This document shows, piece after piece, positions 17,166 through 24,874 of a stretch of DNA of 37,571 nucleotides. The notes under the pieces are model-generated. The model saw only the letters and a program-made list of their open reading frames with translations. It was not told the DNA's origin and searched no databases. The stretch's first letter is position 1; each line of letters opens with the position of its first letter. The DNA comes from a virus: IMG/VR virus record IMGVR_UViG_3300034683_000308, positions 1-37,571 of that record. The stretch is one strand, 5' to 3'. The position numbers and the translations under genes were made by a program.

Positions 17166-17797
17166 CTTTTTCTCCTTTTAGCAAATAATTCAACCAAAAA
17201 TATAGCATTAGTTGCAGCATGTGACAGGTGATGTATACCACTTTCTTTGTCAAATTCCTCTCCTAATCTCCAGGCTTCTATATGACGATATAAAGCTGCA
17301 ATGTATCTGTATGGGTCATCTACTAATTTCCAATTATTTGGCTTATATTTCTTAGCTCCATAAGTAAGAACTCTAGCTAATTCTTTTAATGCAAATGGAG
17401 GTAGTAAATCATACCTAAGCTTATCTGCATCAAACTTCATAAATGCACCAACTATATGTAGCTTGCAACCAAATTTTTTAATTTCAGCTAAGCAATTTTC
17501 ACAAGGTGGATGGGTTACAAACATAGTTAATCGACTAGTATCTATAACATTTTCATGCTCAGCTTGGCTAAAATTTTTAATACAAGCCACTTCAGCATGC
17601 ACTACATTAGGCAGAGTAATACCATCTATCTCACAAGGCTCATCCTCATTTGGGTTATGATTATAGCCTGAAGCCACTATAATATCATTTTCTACGTCAG
17701 CTAATATAGCCCCAACTTTTCTCTTTTTAGAAGGACTTTGTGCAGCAACTTTTAAAGCTTCTGCTTCAAATTTGTCTATATTTCTAATCTTACTCAT
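17162..17797 (-). CDS. Fusion of dCMP-deaminase-like and DUF5664 (dATP/dGTP diphosphohydrolase) domains
   Basis: 211 residues with two domains. Residues 8-118 are a zinc deaminase of the dCMP deaminase type: His67-Ala-Glu69 and Pro-Cys99-Glu-Asn-Cys102 supply zinc and catalytic residues. The last strand-helix elements of a full deaminase are missing. Residues 120-205 match DUF5664, annotated as a MazG-like dATP/dGTP diphosphohydrolase: 'FDADKLRYDLLPPFALKELARVLTYGAKKY', 'NNWK', 'YRYIAALYRHIEAWRLGEEFDKESGIHHLSHAATNAIFL'. There is virtually no linker. It probably feeds dCMP to dUMP and trims purine dNTPs. It overlaps neighbours on both sides. Confidence 0.82.
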   Translation of the reverse strand: MSKIRNIDKFEAEALKVAAQSPSKKRKVGAILADVENDIIVASGYNHNPNEDEPCEIDGITLPNVVHAEVACIKNFSQAEHENVIDTSRLTMFVTHPPCENCLAEIKKFGCKLHIVGAFMKFDADKLRYDLLPPFALKELARVLTYGAKKYKPNNWKLVDDPYRYIAALYRHIEAWRLGEEFDKESGIHHLSHAATNAIFLVELFAKRRKR

Positions 17798-18155
17798 TTG
17801 ACACCTCTTTCCATAATAATGTTAATCTTTCTGTAGGTGGGATATAAGAGTCACCTTTGTTAATGTTAGCTTTTATACTTGAGTCAACTTTCTCAACTTT
17901 TTTAGAATCATTAGAATCACAAACAATTTCAATAGCTCTGTAAATTTGCTCTTCGTTTAATCCAAGCTTCCATAAAGCACCAGTAGCTACATAAATAATA
18001 TCAACTAAAGCATCGATTTTATCTACTGGGTTTCTTGCAACAGTAAGCTCATTAACTTCCTCAAGCAGCAAATTACAAGTTAAATTGTGACTATACTCTT
18101 GCTCGTATCTGTTACTATTCCAATTAATTATCCTTTTGATTATAAGTGTATCCAT
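17790..18155 (-). CDS. MazG-like nucleotide pyrophosphohydrolase
   Basis: 121 residues. 'LLLEEVNELTVA' carries the E-E-x-x-E metal motif (Glu32, Glu33, Glu36) and 'VDKIDALVDIIYVATGALWKLG' supplies the second acidic helix (Asp45, Asp48, Asp52), the all-alpha NTP-PPase signature. The substrate cannot be read from sequence. Its place between a thymidylate-synthase-family gene and a deaminase/DUF5664 fusion suggests dCTP or dUTP hydrolysis, as T4 gp56 does in hydroxymethylcytosine phages. It overlaps upstream and downstream genes by 16 and 8 bases. Confidence 0.78.
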   Translation of the reverse strand: MDTLIIKRIINWNSNRYEQEYSHNLTCNLLLEEVNELTVARNPVDKIDALVDIIYVATGALWKLGLNEEQIYRAIEIVCDSNDSKKVEKVDSSIKANINKGDSYIPPTERLTLLWKEVSNE

Positions 18156-18544
18156 AGTTCAACTCCTCTAATTTTATTTTGTAGCCTATAATTATTTAAT
18201 AACCAATCTTTTTGCCATCTTTTGCCTTCAGTTAAAACTTGCTCACTTCTAACAATATACAACATAAATGGAGGGTATTCTTTAAAAGTTTTAATACCTA
18301 AATTAATGTGGTTTAGCATATAAATATCTTGCTCTTTAGTTAGTCTTGTAGTTATTTTCTTAATACTAGTAGGCAAATCATTATAGGTATTGTCACTACA
18401 AACTATATATTTGTCACACACTAAGTCAATTAAAAATTGTTTATCCCAATTAGGCCTATTTGGTAAATTACCTTCCTCATCAAGATAAAAATTATACGTA
18501 TTATCTAGTAACACGCTACCAATTCCATTATACAAATAGTTCAT
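18140..18544 (-). CDS. Divergent dihydrofolate-reductase-like protein
   Basis: 134 residues from the ATG at 18544, which has AAAGGAG nine bases upstream. A start ten codons earlier lacks such a site. Weak DHFR order is visible: 'YNGIGSVLLDNTYNFYLDEEGNLPNRPNWDKQFLIDLV' (G-x-L-P then W/D-F helix) and 'KYIVCSDNTYNDLP' in the place of the usual 'vvMGRkTyeSLP'. The Gly-Arg of the classic motif is absent, so cofactor binding is uncertain. Location directly after the thymidylate-synthase-family gene supports a folate role, regenerating tetrahydrofolate. It could instead be an unrelated small protein. Confidence 0.42.
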   Translation of the reverse strand: MNYLYNGIGSVLLDNTYNFYLDEEGNLPNRPNWDKQFLIDLVCDKYIVCSDNTYNDLPTSIKKITTRLTKEQDIYMLNHINLGIKTFKEYPPFMLYIVRSEQVLTEGKRWQKDWLLNNYRLQNKIRGVELWIHL

Positions 18545-19331
18545 ATTTGAAATCTCCTTTAGGTTCATAGTCAAATATTACAAGCAAGTCTTTAGTAAAA
18601 AATGTGCTAGATATACCTGGTAGTATATTAAGCATATAAGTAACAGGCTCAAACTTTGAACTATTAATTAGCTCTAATTGTTTAATTAAAGTTTTAACAT
18701 GCTTTTGATAAATATGAGCATCACCTAACATAAAGATTATTTTCCTTGGTAATTTATTAGCAGCATTAGCAATAAGAGCTAATAATAGGCCAGCAGTTAC
18801 AAAGTCTACAGATAAACCTAAAGCAACATCTGCACTTCTTTGATACCATATCATATCAACAAACTTATCTTCACAGTAGAATTGGTATAAAATATGACAG
18901 CAAGGCAGACTAAGCTTATTTAGCCTATCCGGGCGCCAACCAGAAATAATCATTCGTCTGTCTGTAGGATTTTCTTTAAGAGCCTTTTCAACTGCAAGTA
19001 ACTGATTAACACCATTCCAGTCAAGCCAAGCATTACCGTAATCTAATTCTAAATTTCCTTCAGCATCTCCATATTCAGTCCAATATTTGCAGCCTCTTGA
19101 AGTAAAATCCTCAACTTTTTTAGGCTTGTTAAGAAATGCTTCTAATTCACCTGCTGCAGATTTAAATGGTATTCGTCTACTTTGCATTATAGGGAAACCA
19201 TTCATTGACATATCATAAGTGAAGGAATAGCCAAATATGCTAAAAACTTCACCATTTCTAACTTGCCTCTTATTACCAGTAGTTAGTATATGATTAGCTA
19301 AATCTTTAAAAGCATAGTCGATTAAAGTCAT
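18528..19331 (-). CDS. Thymidylate-synthase-family enzyme, predicted dCMP-specific
   Basis: 267 residues aligning along the length of ThyA. 'RRMIISGWRPDRLNKLSLPCCHILYQ' places the nucleophile at Cys145, 'YQRSADVALGLSVDF' holds Arg165 and Asp168, and 'LGDAHIYQKH' holds His206 and Tyr208. In dUMP-specific synthases the equivalent of 'LGLSVDF' is LGLPFNI, whose Asn reads the uracil; here it is Asp176. Asp at this site is the known hallmark of T4-type dCMP hydroxymethylase, and Asn-to-Asp converts ThyA to dCMP preference. The product may be 5-hydroxymethyl- or 5-methyl-dCMP. It starts in an ATGA overlap with the upstream gene. Confidence 0.85.
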   Translation of the reverse strand: MTLIDYAFKDLANHILTTGNKRQVRNGEVFSIFGYSFTYDMSMNGFPIMQSRRIPFKSAAGELEAFLNKPKKVEDFTSRGCKYWTEYGDAEGNLELDYGNAWLDWNGVNQLLAVEKALKENPTDRRMIISGWRPDRLNKLSLPCCHILYQFYCEDKFVDMIWYQRSADVALGLSVDFVTAGLLLALIANAANKLPRKIIFMLGDAHIYQKHVKTLIKQLELINSSKFEPVTYMLNILPGISSTFFTKDLLVIFDYEPKGDFKYELFV

Positions 19332-19585
19332 TGCTCTACCTCGTCATTGTCCTCGTCGTCATCTAATTCATCCAAATCATAACCATAAAATTCTAAATCG
19401 TCATAATCTAATACCTCATCATCAAGTAATGTTTGAATTTCTTTTTTAGTTAGATAACCATTTCTCAAATCCTTAATTGCCTTATCATACTCTTTTTTTC
19501 TACCACATAATGAGTCCGGCTCATTCCAATCACCTGAGCATTCACCAAAATAATTCTCATATTTACATATTCCAGTATAACACAT
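19328..19585 (-). CDS. Small Cys-containing acidic protein
   Basis: 85 residues behind GGAGGTGTTTT. Four Cys in the first 30 residues (Cys2, Cys7, Cys16, Cys27) could bind zinc. The last 30 residues are strongly acidic ('DDLEFYGYDLDELDDDEDNDEVEQ'). Acidic tails of this kind occur in phage single-strand-binding proteins and in DNA-mimic or protein-binding factors. It lies between polymerase and the thymidylate-synthase-family gene and overlaps the latter by 4 bases, so it probably belongs to the replication set. No known family is recognised. Confidence 0.6.
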   Translation of the reverse strand: MCYTGICKYENYFGECSGDWNEPDSLCGRKKEYDKAIKDLRNGYLTKKEIQTLLDDEVLDYDDLEFYGYDLDELDDDEDNDEVEQ

Positions 19586-19595
19586 AAAACACCTC

Positions 19596-21227
19596 CTATA
19601 AATTTATTTCCCAAACAAACTTATCGCTTTCTATATCACCCCAATTATAACCAACTCTAACATTAACAGGCATAGGTATATCTTTAGCTTTGACTCCAGT
19701 TCCATTAACTAATTCTTGCCAAGCTCTTTGCATACATTCACCAACTTTCTTAGCCACTTCTTTATATTCAGCAGGCTTATCAGGGCCAGTTATATAAAAA
19801 CTATCGTGGATATAATTATTTAATTCAAATTCAGAGCCTTGCAAAATCTCATCAATATATATTAAAGCTAATTTACTTATCTCTGCTCCAAAACCTTGAT
19901 TCATAATATTTAATTGGTCCGTTAGTCGGGCACCTAAATATTTTCTACCACAAGGAGTTGACCATAACTGCTGGTGTCTCCAAGCTGATTTACCTTGCTC
20001 CTGCCAAGCTGTTATACCTGAATATAAGTTATGCCACTTTTGTTTCTTATCTCTTATCTCATCTTCAGTTAGCCATATGTTAGCATCCTTAATAAGCCTT
20101 GATTTAGCAACTCCAACACCTGCACCATATAATAAACTAAAATTAAAAGTTTTAGCTATTTGTCTTTCTCGTTTCGTCCAGTCTTTACCAAATAATAGCT
20201 CAGCAGTATAACCGTGTAAATCTATACCTTCTTTAAATAATTGGCACATTATTTTATCTCCAGTTATTGCGGCTATTGTCCTTAACTCTAATTGAGAAAA
20301 GTCAGAATAAATAATAACATGCTCTTCAGGTGCTGAAAATAGTTTTTTCAAATTACGAGGAATTTGCTGTAAATTTTGGTCAAAACTAGCAAATCTACCT
20401 GAACGTGTTTTAGGTGAAAATTTACCATATATTTTATTATCACTATCACAAGAATCTAAAAACTTTTGAATAAATGAGTTCTCTTTTAGCAATTTTCTAA
20501 CTATTCTAACTTGCTCCGCTTTTTCATTACCTTGCAAAGCTAACTTAGCTAAAGCTAAATCATCAGATTCCTCACTTTCTATATAAGGTCTTACTTGGAT
20601 ATAACTATTAGGGTTAATTGGTAAATTGATTTTTTGGACTTTTTCTTTATTTAAAGATAGATATTCAAAACTTTTATTTATATCTAAATATAAACCATTA
20701 TTTTGGAAATTTAATGCTATTTTTAACGTTCTAATATCTTGTTTATAAACAAATGAATCAGTAACAGTTTTACACTTTTCCCAAATTGGTGCTAAATAAT
20801 AAGTATCTTTCTTTGCATACTCTATCTGCTCTTGTGAGTATAAGCCTTTTTTGAAAGATTTTTGCAAGTCTTTTTTATTACTTTCATAAGGATTAAAACC
20901 TAAAGCATATAAACAAACAGATTCTAAGTCAAAGTTTTCTTTTGCAGGCCACCTTAGCTTTGCTGCAATAAATGTGTCATCAAATTTATAAGGTATAAAA
21001 TTAGTTTTAGTCTGCTTTTGCATTGTTGATATGTCATAATGAATATTATGACCTATAATATATTTATCAAGCAAAAAACTAAGTAAATCATAAGAATTAG
21101 GTCTTTCTATAACTATTGCTTCAGGCCAACCTTTCTGATAAAATGAAGCTAATAATATTTCACCATATAAATCTTGAGTTTCTAAGTCAAAAAATAAAGG
21201 CTCTTCTTTATTGACATTTTCAATCAT
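19596..21227 (-). CDS. Family A DNA polymerase with 3'-5' exonuclease
   Basis: 543 residues, like small phage PolA without a 5' nuclease. Exo motifs: 'FFDLETQ' (Asp14, Glu16), 'GHNIHYD' (Asp65), 'YAKKD' (Tyr137, Asp141). Polymerase motifs: A 'IIYSDFSQLELR' (Asp309); B 'RERQIAKTFNFSLLYG' with Arg355, Lys359 and Phe363; C 'YIHDSFYI' (His474, Asp475, Ser476). Phe363 corresponds to E. coli Phe762. Motif C is odd: the usual Glu after His-Asp is Ser. 'TRSGRFASFDQNLQQIPR' is the conserved T-x-x-G-R region. It is the main replicase. AGGAGG precedes the start at 21227. Confidence 0.95.
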   Translation of the reverse strand: MIENVNKEEPLFFDLETQDLYGEILLASFYQKGWPEAIVIERPNSYDLLSFLLDKYIIGHNIHYDISTMQKQTKTNFIPYKFDDTFIAAKLRWPAKENFDLESVCLYALGFNPYESNKKDLQKSFKKGLYSQEQIEYAKKDTYYLAPIWEKCKTVTDSFVYKQDIRTLKIALNFQNNGLYLDINKSFEYLSLNKEKVQKINLPINPNSYIQVRPYIESEESDDLALAKLALQGNEKAEQVRIVRKLLKENSFIQKFLDSCDSDNKIYGKFSPKTRSGRFASFDQNLQQIPRNLKKLFSAPEEHVIIYSDFSQLELRTIAAITGDKIMCQLFKEGIDLHGYTAELLFGKDWTKRERQIAKTFNFSLLYGAGVGVAKSRLIKDANIWLTEDEIRDKKQKWHNLYSGITAWQEQGKSAWRHQQLWSTPCGRKYLGARLTDQLNIMNQGFGAEISKLALIYIDEILQGSEFELNNYIHDSFYITGPDKPAEYKEVAKKVGECMQRAWQELVNGTGVKAKDIPMPVNVRVGYNWGDIESDKFVWEINL

Positions 21228-21249
21228 CGCAACCTCCTAAAGTAGAGAA

Positions 21250-21267
21250 GAGAGGCTTAGGCCTCTC
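21250..21267 (-). terminator. Hairpin after the SSB-like gene
   Basis: Seven base-pair stem GAGAGGC/GCCTCTC with TTAG loop between the SSB-like stop and the polymerase start. On the minus strand it is followed by a pyrimidine-rich run (TTCTCTACTTT). It may partly end transcripts from the SSB promoter, so that SSB is made in excess of polymerase. Confidence 0.55.
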
Positions 21268-21268
21268 A

Positions 21269-21826
21269 TTAAATTTCTGGTAATGTATTTTCGTCAGGTG
21301 TTATAAAATCCTCTTCACCTGATGAGATATCATCAAAATTATCACCGGGGTTATACTCAATAAATGTTTTTAACTGAATACCATTCAAGTACAAAGTAAC
21401 CCCAGCTTGGCCTGCGGCTTCATAGATTCCCATAAAGCCAGATATTCTACCAGTTGAACCATTTCCAATTTTCTTATCACCTAAATTAATTCTGTGCCCT
21501 TTGGCATTATAAATGTTTACTACTTTCTTTTCTCCGTTAGGAAATGTTGTGCTGGTTTTGAAAGTAAACAACGTTCTCCCAGTTTCATTTCCATCTGCGT
21601 CATATTCTGCTTTGAAGCCCAATGACTTAGGCTCTTTTTTACCTTTTTTGGGTTTATACTCTTCCCAAAAGTTGGTAATTTCCATTTTTAGCCCTTCTGC
21701 TTGCTCACCTTCAAGAGCAAGAGTTGCGACATATTGAAGTCGCCCTGATAAATCTTCTTTACCTTCGCCTGAATGTGTTACCCATAAAAGTTCTCCTACC
21801 GGAGTGATTACTTTTTCAAGTGCCAT
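21269..21826 (-). CDS. Single-stranded DNA-binding protein, T7 gp2.5/DUF2815-like
   Basis: 185 residues. The beta-rich core has 'TPVGELLWVTHSGEGKEDLSGRLQYVATLAL', 'LGFKAEYDADGNETGRTLFTFKTSTTFPNGEKKVVNIYNAKG' and 'GSTGRISGFMGIYEAAGQAGVTLYLNGIQL'. This agrees with the DUF2815-type OB-fold SSBs of podophages. The acidic tail (residues ~158-185, 'DNFDDISSGEEDF') is the usual protein-interaction tail. It lies beside PolA and primase-helicase, has its own promoter, and has a hairpin on each side, consistent with high expression. GGAGG precedes the ATG. Confidence 0.8.
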   Translation of the reverse strand: MALEKVITPVGELLWVTHSGEGKEDLSGRLQYVATLALEGEQAEGLKMEITNFWEEYKPKKGKKEPKSLGFKAEYDADGNETGRTLFTFKTSTTFPNGEKKVVNIYNAKGHRINLGDKKIGNGSTGRISGFMGIYEAAGQAGVTLYLNGIQLKTFIEYNPGDNFDDISSGEEDFITPDENTLPEI

Positions 21827-21868
21827 AATATACCTCCTTTGTTTTTAGTCCAAATGGACTTATTTATT

Positions 21869-21897
21869 ATAATATAATAATTTTTAAACTTTGTAAA
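21869..21897 (-). promoter_or_regulatory. Promoter for the SSB-like gene
   Basis: Minus strand: TTTACA (complement 21892-21897), 17 bp spacer, TATTAT (complement 21869-21874). The -35 lies in the extended motif TTTACAAAGTTTAAA shared with three other early promoters. A small inverted repeat, AGTCC-AAAT-GGACT (21847-21860), lies in the leader between promoter and gene. Confidence 0.65.
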
Positions 21898-21906
21898 TAT
21901 AAAATT

Positions 21907-24114
21907 TCATTTTAATTCACCAAACTCTGTTCTGGTTTGTCTGTAATATTGCTCTAACCCATCTATTATATAGTAGAATATATTAACAGACTTATGTGTA
22001 GTATGGTACCTTTTAAAACCTACATCTTTAAGTGCTTTGACTAATACTCTAACAGAGCCTTGACCTTCAGTTAAATGATTATATAACTCAGCTAAAGGGT
22101 CATGCATAAGTCGGCCATTCTGCCAACCTGTATCATAATCAGCTATATTATAATCTTTAAATAATTGGTCTAGCTCTTCAAATTTTTGCTGTGTAATTAG
22201 GTGTACTAACAGTTTATACGCTGGTTGGGAGTCTAAAACTATCTTTTGTTTCTGCGCTGTTTCAGGAGCAATCATATACTCATTCGATGATAAGTTTTCA
22301 ACATTTGTAGCTAACCAATAACAAAAATCAGTTAGCTCTTCTTTTAAACTGCTAACAAATTGAGATATATCACTCACAAACGGTTGCCTATCTAATCTGT
22401 TAGGAGTTAAGAAAAAAGCAATTCGTCTATCCTCAATCTCGAGTGGCAATGGGTTATTATTAGCTGTTAGCACAAATGTGCAACTATGCCAATAATTAAA
22501 ACCATCCTGTCTCATCGCCCTTATTTGTATTTGTGGCGAGCCTGAGTAAGATTTCAATTTTCCAAGAACTATATTACGTTCTGCATTAGAAGTTAGTTTA
22601 TTACCATACTCATCTAATTGCACCAGAAACTTATCCATTAACCAGCCATTATACTGTTCACAAAATACTTTAGTATCAGGCTTAGCAGTATATTCAATGC
22701 CTATTATATCAGTTAATAAGCTAAATAATGTATCTTTACCTGAACCTTGCGCACCTATAAAATATAATATTATAGGGCTATATTTAAATGTTGTGAATTT
22801 AGTCCGTATAAATCGTAAAAGCCATAGCCTATCTTTATCATTAGGCACAAGAGATTTGAGAAATTTAATTGTGTTTACCGGCTCTTTATAGTTATCCTTA
22901 TGTAATGATGGGTTATTCAGTATTTCAAGATAATAAGACCTTCTAAACAAATTAAACTGGGCATTCTCGAGGTGCCCAAATTCTCTTGTTGGCTCTATAA
23001 CAGAATTAATTATTGACTTATACTTATCATATTGCTCTTCTGTTAGTTTCCGCCCAGTTAATGCTTTAATTGTGCTAATACAAACACGTTTTTCTGTAAA
23101 AGCTTTAGTGTAGTTTTTAGTATAATTAATAAGGTAAAATATACCTTTTTGGTCGTCAAAAAATGACTCAATGAAGTCTCCATTAAGTGCAGTAGCCACA
23201 AAGCCAATTTGCTGCCAATATTCATCATAAGTCCAAATAGCTTCACCATTTATTTTAGCTTGCCCAGTTAGCATTGGTTTAATTATAGTAGCCTCTAAAC
23301 GATGAGCAGGCATAGGATTTTCCCAAAGCTGATTAATAAGTTTAATAGCTTTAGTATATAAATCCTCGTCAATGCTTGGGTCTGCACCAAGTATAGCACT
23401 TACCTGTGATAAATAGGCAGAGCCTTGACCCATTGGTATTTCATTAGGATGCAGGTGGCCTATCTTTTTATAAGTAGAATGCTCCCTAAATTGTTTAGGT
23501 GTAATTATCTTAAACAATGCTGGAATATACTCTTTACTTTCCACAAATTCAATAACTAATGGAGCTAACCTATAATTAGTTGTGATTCGCTTATTAAGTG
23601 ACACAGTTTGTCCAGCCATTGTTTTAGTTGTAGCTAACAATTTTAACAAAGCAACTACAGACTCAGGAGCTTCTTTTAATTCTGGGCAATTTTTAATATT
23701 ATAATCCCAAGGATGCTTTGTTTGATTAGCTTTTGTTGGCAAATATATAAATCCACCATCAGAAAAGAAATCTAACCCTTCAGCTCTAAAACTTGGAATT
23801 CCTTCAATATATTTATATATTATAGTGCCACACTCTTCACCTTTTCCTTTTGACCTGAATACAAATTCATAATTAGCATCAAGTGACCTAAACAAGTTCC
23901 AAGTTTTCTCTGTGTCACAATCTATTGCCACAATTCCAGAGACTTTCCCAGTCATAGCTCCGCCAATGGGAGTAATTTTTGTATTGAAATTTTCAGTATA
24001 AATTTTATTCCAATTTTTTGGGAACAGCGGTATTGTCTTTTTACCATCCTCTAATCGGCGGAGCTCTCCTTCAAGCGGAACAGTGTGCCAGCCCAAGTCA
24101 ATAAATAACTTCAT
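21907..24114 (-). CDS. Primase-helicase, D5-like SF3 ATPase
   Basis: 735 residues. The N-terminal part resembles a prim-pol unit: 'GAMTGKVSGIVAIDCDTEKTW' gives Asp65 and Asp67 as metal ligands, followed by 'FVFRSKGKGEECGTIIY'. The C-terminal part is an SF3/DUF5906-like helicase with Walker A 'GAQGSGKDT' (454-462), Walker B 'FLVQLDEYG' (Asp501, Glu502), sensor 'CTFVLTANNNPLPL' (545-558) and Arg finger candidates Arg563/Arg564. It would prime and unwind the fork for PolA. No separate DnaB- or DnaG-like gene is present. AGGAG precedes the start. Confidence 0.87.
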   Translation of the reverse strand: MKLFIDLGWHTVPLEGELRRLEDGKKTIPLFPKNWNKIYTENFNTKITPIGGAMTGKVSGIVAIDCDTEKTWNLFRSLDANYEFVFRSKGKGEECGTIIYKYIEGIPSFRAEGLDFFSDGGFIYLPTKANQTKHPWDYNIKNCPELKEAPESVVALLKLLATTKTMAGQTVSLNKRITTNYRLAPLVIEFVESKEYIPALFKIITPKQFREHSTYKKIGHLHPNEIPMGQGSAYLSQVSAILGADPSIDEDLYTKAIKLINQLWENPMPAHRLEATIIKPMLTGQAKINGEAIWTYDEYWQQIGFVATALNGDFIESFFDDQKGIFYLINYTKNYTKAFTEKRVCISTIKALTGRKLTEEQYDKYKSIINSVIEPTREFGHLENAQFNLFRRSYYLEILNNPSLHKDNYKEPVNTIKFLKSLVPNDKDRLWLLRFIRTKFTTFKYSPIILYFIGAQGSGKDTLFSLLTDIIGIEYTAKPDTKVFCEQYNGWLMDKFLVQLDEYGNKLTSNAERNIVLGKLKSYSGSPQIQIRAMRQDGFNYWHSCTFVLTANNNPLPLEIEDRRIAFFLTPNRLDRQPFVSDISQFVSSLKEELTDFCYWLATNVENLSSNEYMIAPETAQKQKIVLDSQPAYKLLVHLITQQKFEELDQLFKDYNIADYDTGWQNGRLMHDPLAELYNHLTEGQGSVRVLVKALKDVGFKRYHTTHKSVNIFYYIIDGLEQYYRQTRTEFGELK

Positions 24115-24129
24115 TGTTAGCTCCTATTG

Positions 24130-24396
24130 TTATTTTTTTCTCCGCCATTCTCCAAAAGGAAATTTTCCTCTGTAAGACCAATTATCTGGTTGTATTACAG
24201 TATCATAAGTTAACCACTGCGGAAATATACTTTGATGCAATGCCGGCTCTTTATAATATTCCAATAACTGTTTAAGTTTCGGCAAGCTCATATCTGCGCC
24301 ATATTTATTTTTAATTTTAGCTACAGGCACACCCAATTCATATTCCTCACTCATTTGAGCTAATATAGGCTCTGGTATTAATTTAATTCTGTTCAT
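24130..24396 (-). CDS. Small protein with possible HTH, function unknown
   Basis: 88 residues from the ATG at 24396, eight bases after AGGAGG; an in-frame GTG three codons earlier overlaps that site and is less likely. 'EPILAQMSEEYELGVPVAKIKNKYGADMSLPKLKQLLEYY' could fold as a helix-turn-helix ('G-x-x-V-A-K-I-K-x-K-Y'), similar in style to the N-terminus of the small terminase. The C-terminal half is rich in Trp, Pro and Tyr. It lies 15 bases upstream of the primase-helicase and is presumably co-expressed with it. No family is recognised. Confidence 0.6.
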   Translation of the reverse strand: MNRIKLIPEPILAQMSEEYELGVPVAKIKNKYGADMSLPKLKQLLEYYKEPALHQSIFPQWLTYDTVIQPDNWSYRGKFPFGEWRRKK

Positions 24397-24401
24397 TAGT
24401 A

Positions 24402-24479
24402 TCACCTCCTATTTTTCTTTTTATCTAATATGAACAATATTATAATTACTGCAATTATAATGATAATGCCTTTTGCCAT
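24402..24479 (-). CDS. 25-residue single-pass membrane microprotein
   Basis: 25 codons. GAAGAGG lies 8 bases before the ATG, within the end of the upstream gene. The product is Met-Ala-Lys-Gly, then a continuous Ile/Val/Leu/Phe helix of about 15 residues, then a basic tail 'DKKKNRR'. This is the minimal design of a membrane-inserted micropeptide. Its last codons and stop (AGG AGG TGA) are the ribosome binding site of the next gene, so the genes are coupled. No homologue is recognised. It could affect membrane proteins or superinfection, but this is conjecture. Confidence 0.55.
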   Translation of the reverse strand: MAKGIIIIIAVIIILFILDKKKNRR

Positions 24480-24811
24480 ATTTTATACCTCTTCCAAAAA
24501 TCATCTATTTTAGCTTTAGTTACTCCAGAAGCTAACAAACCTCTTTCAGCTAAATAATCCATACAAGGCACATCAAAGCCATCAGCCCTAACTAATAAAC
24601 TCCACGGACATTTGCGGCAGTCTTTATAAACTATGCACAATGGGCAGTCAAGTATTATATCAGCTCTTTCCCTTGCATATTTTTCTTTAAGAGTTTCTAA
24701 GGCTAATATAAGTGCCTCATCTTCCGGCATATTTTCAAGTGCTGTAGCTATATTAGGTTTAAGCTTCATATATACTTTTTTATTATGCATAGCTTTTATC
24801 CAGTATTTCAT
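24455..24811 (-). CDS. Cys-cluster protein of unknown function
   Basis: 118 residues. A central 'CPLCIVYKDCRKCPW' (C-x2-C-x5-C-x2-C) plus a later Cys in 'DVPCMDYLAERG' could bind zinc or an iron-sulphur cluster. The flanks are helical. The ATG follows AGGAGGCTACAAA. It sits in the run of small genes ahead of the primase-helicase, several of which also have Cys pairs. No family is recognised. Confidence 0.65.
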   Translation of the reverse strand: MKYWIKAMHNKKVYMKLKPNIATALENMPEDEALILALETLKEKYARERADIILDCPLCIVYKDCRKCPWSLLVRADGFDVPCMDYLAERGLLASGVTKAKIDDFWKRYKIWQKALSL

Positions 24812-24874
24812 TTTGTAGCCTCCTATATGTTTCTTTTCTATAAATTTTTCTCTAAAACAACTTCAATAGTAATT

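Noticed and set aside
17162-19331. Diaminopurine (Z-base) genome pathway
   Set aside because: The DUF5664 domain hinted at it, but no PurZ-like adenylosuccinate synthetase gene is present, and the polymerase is not supported as a Z-type enzyme.
21847-21860. Terminator of the primase-helicase gene
   Set aside because: The small AGTCC/GGACT hairpin is far upstream of that gene's stop in transcription order and lies in the SSB leader with no U tract on the minus strand.
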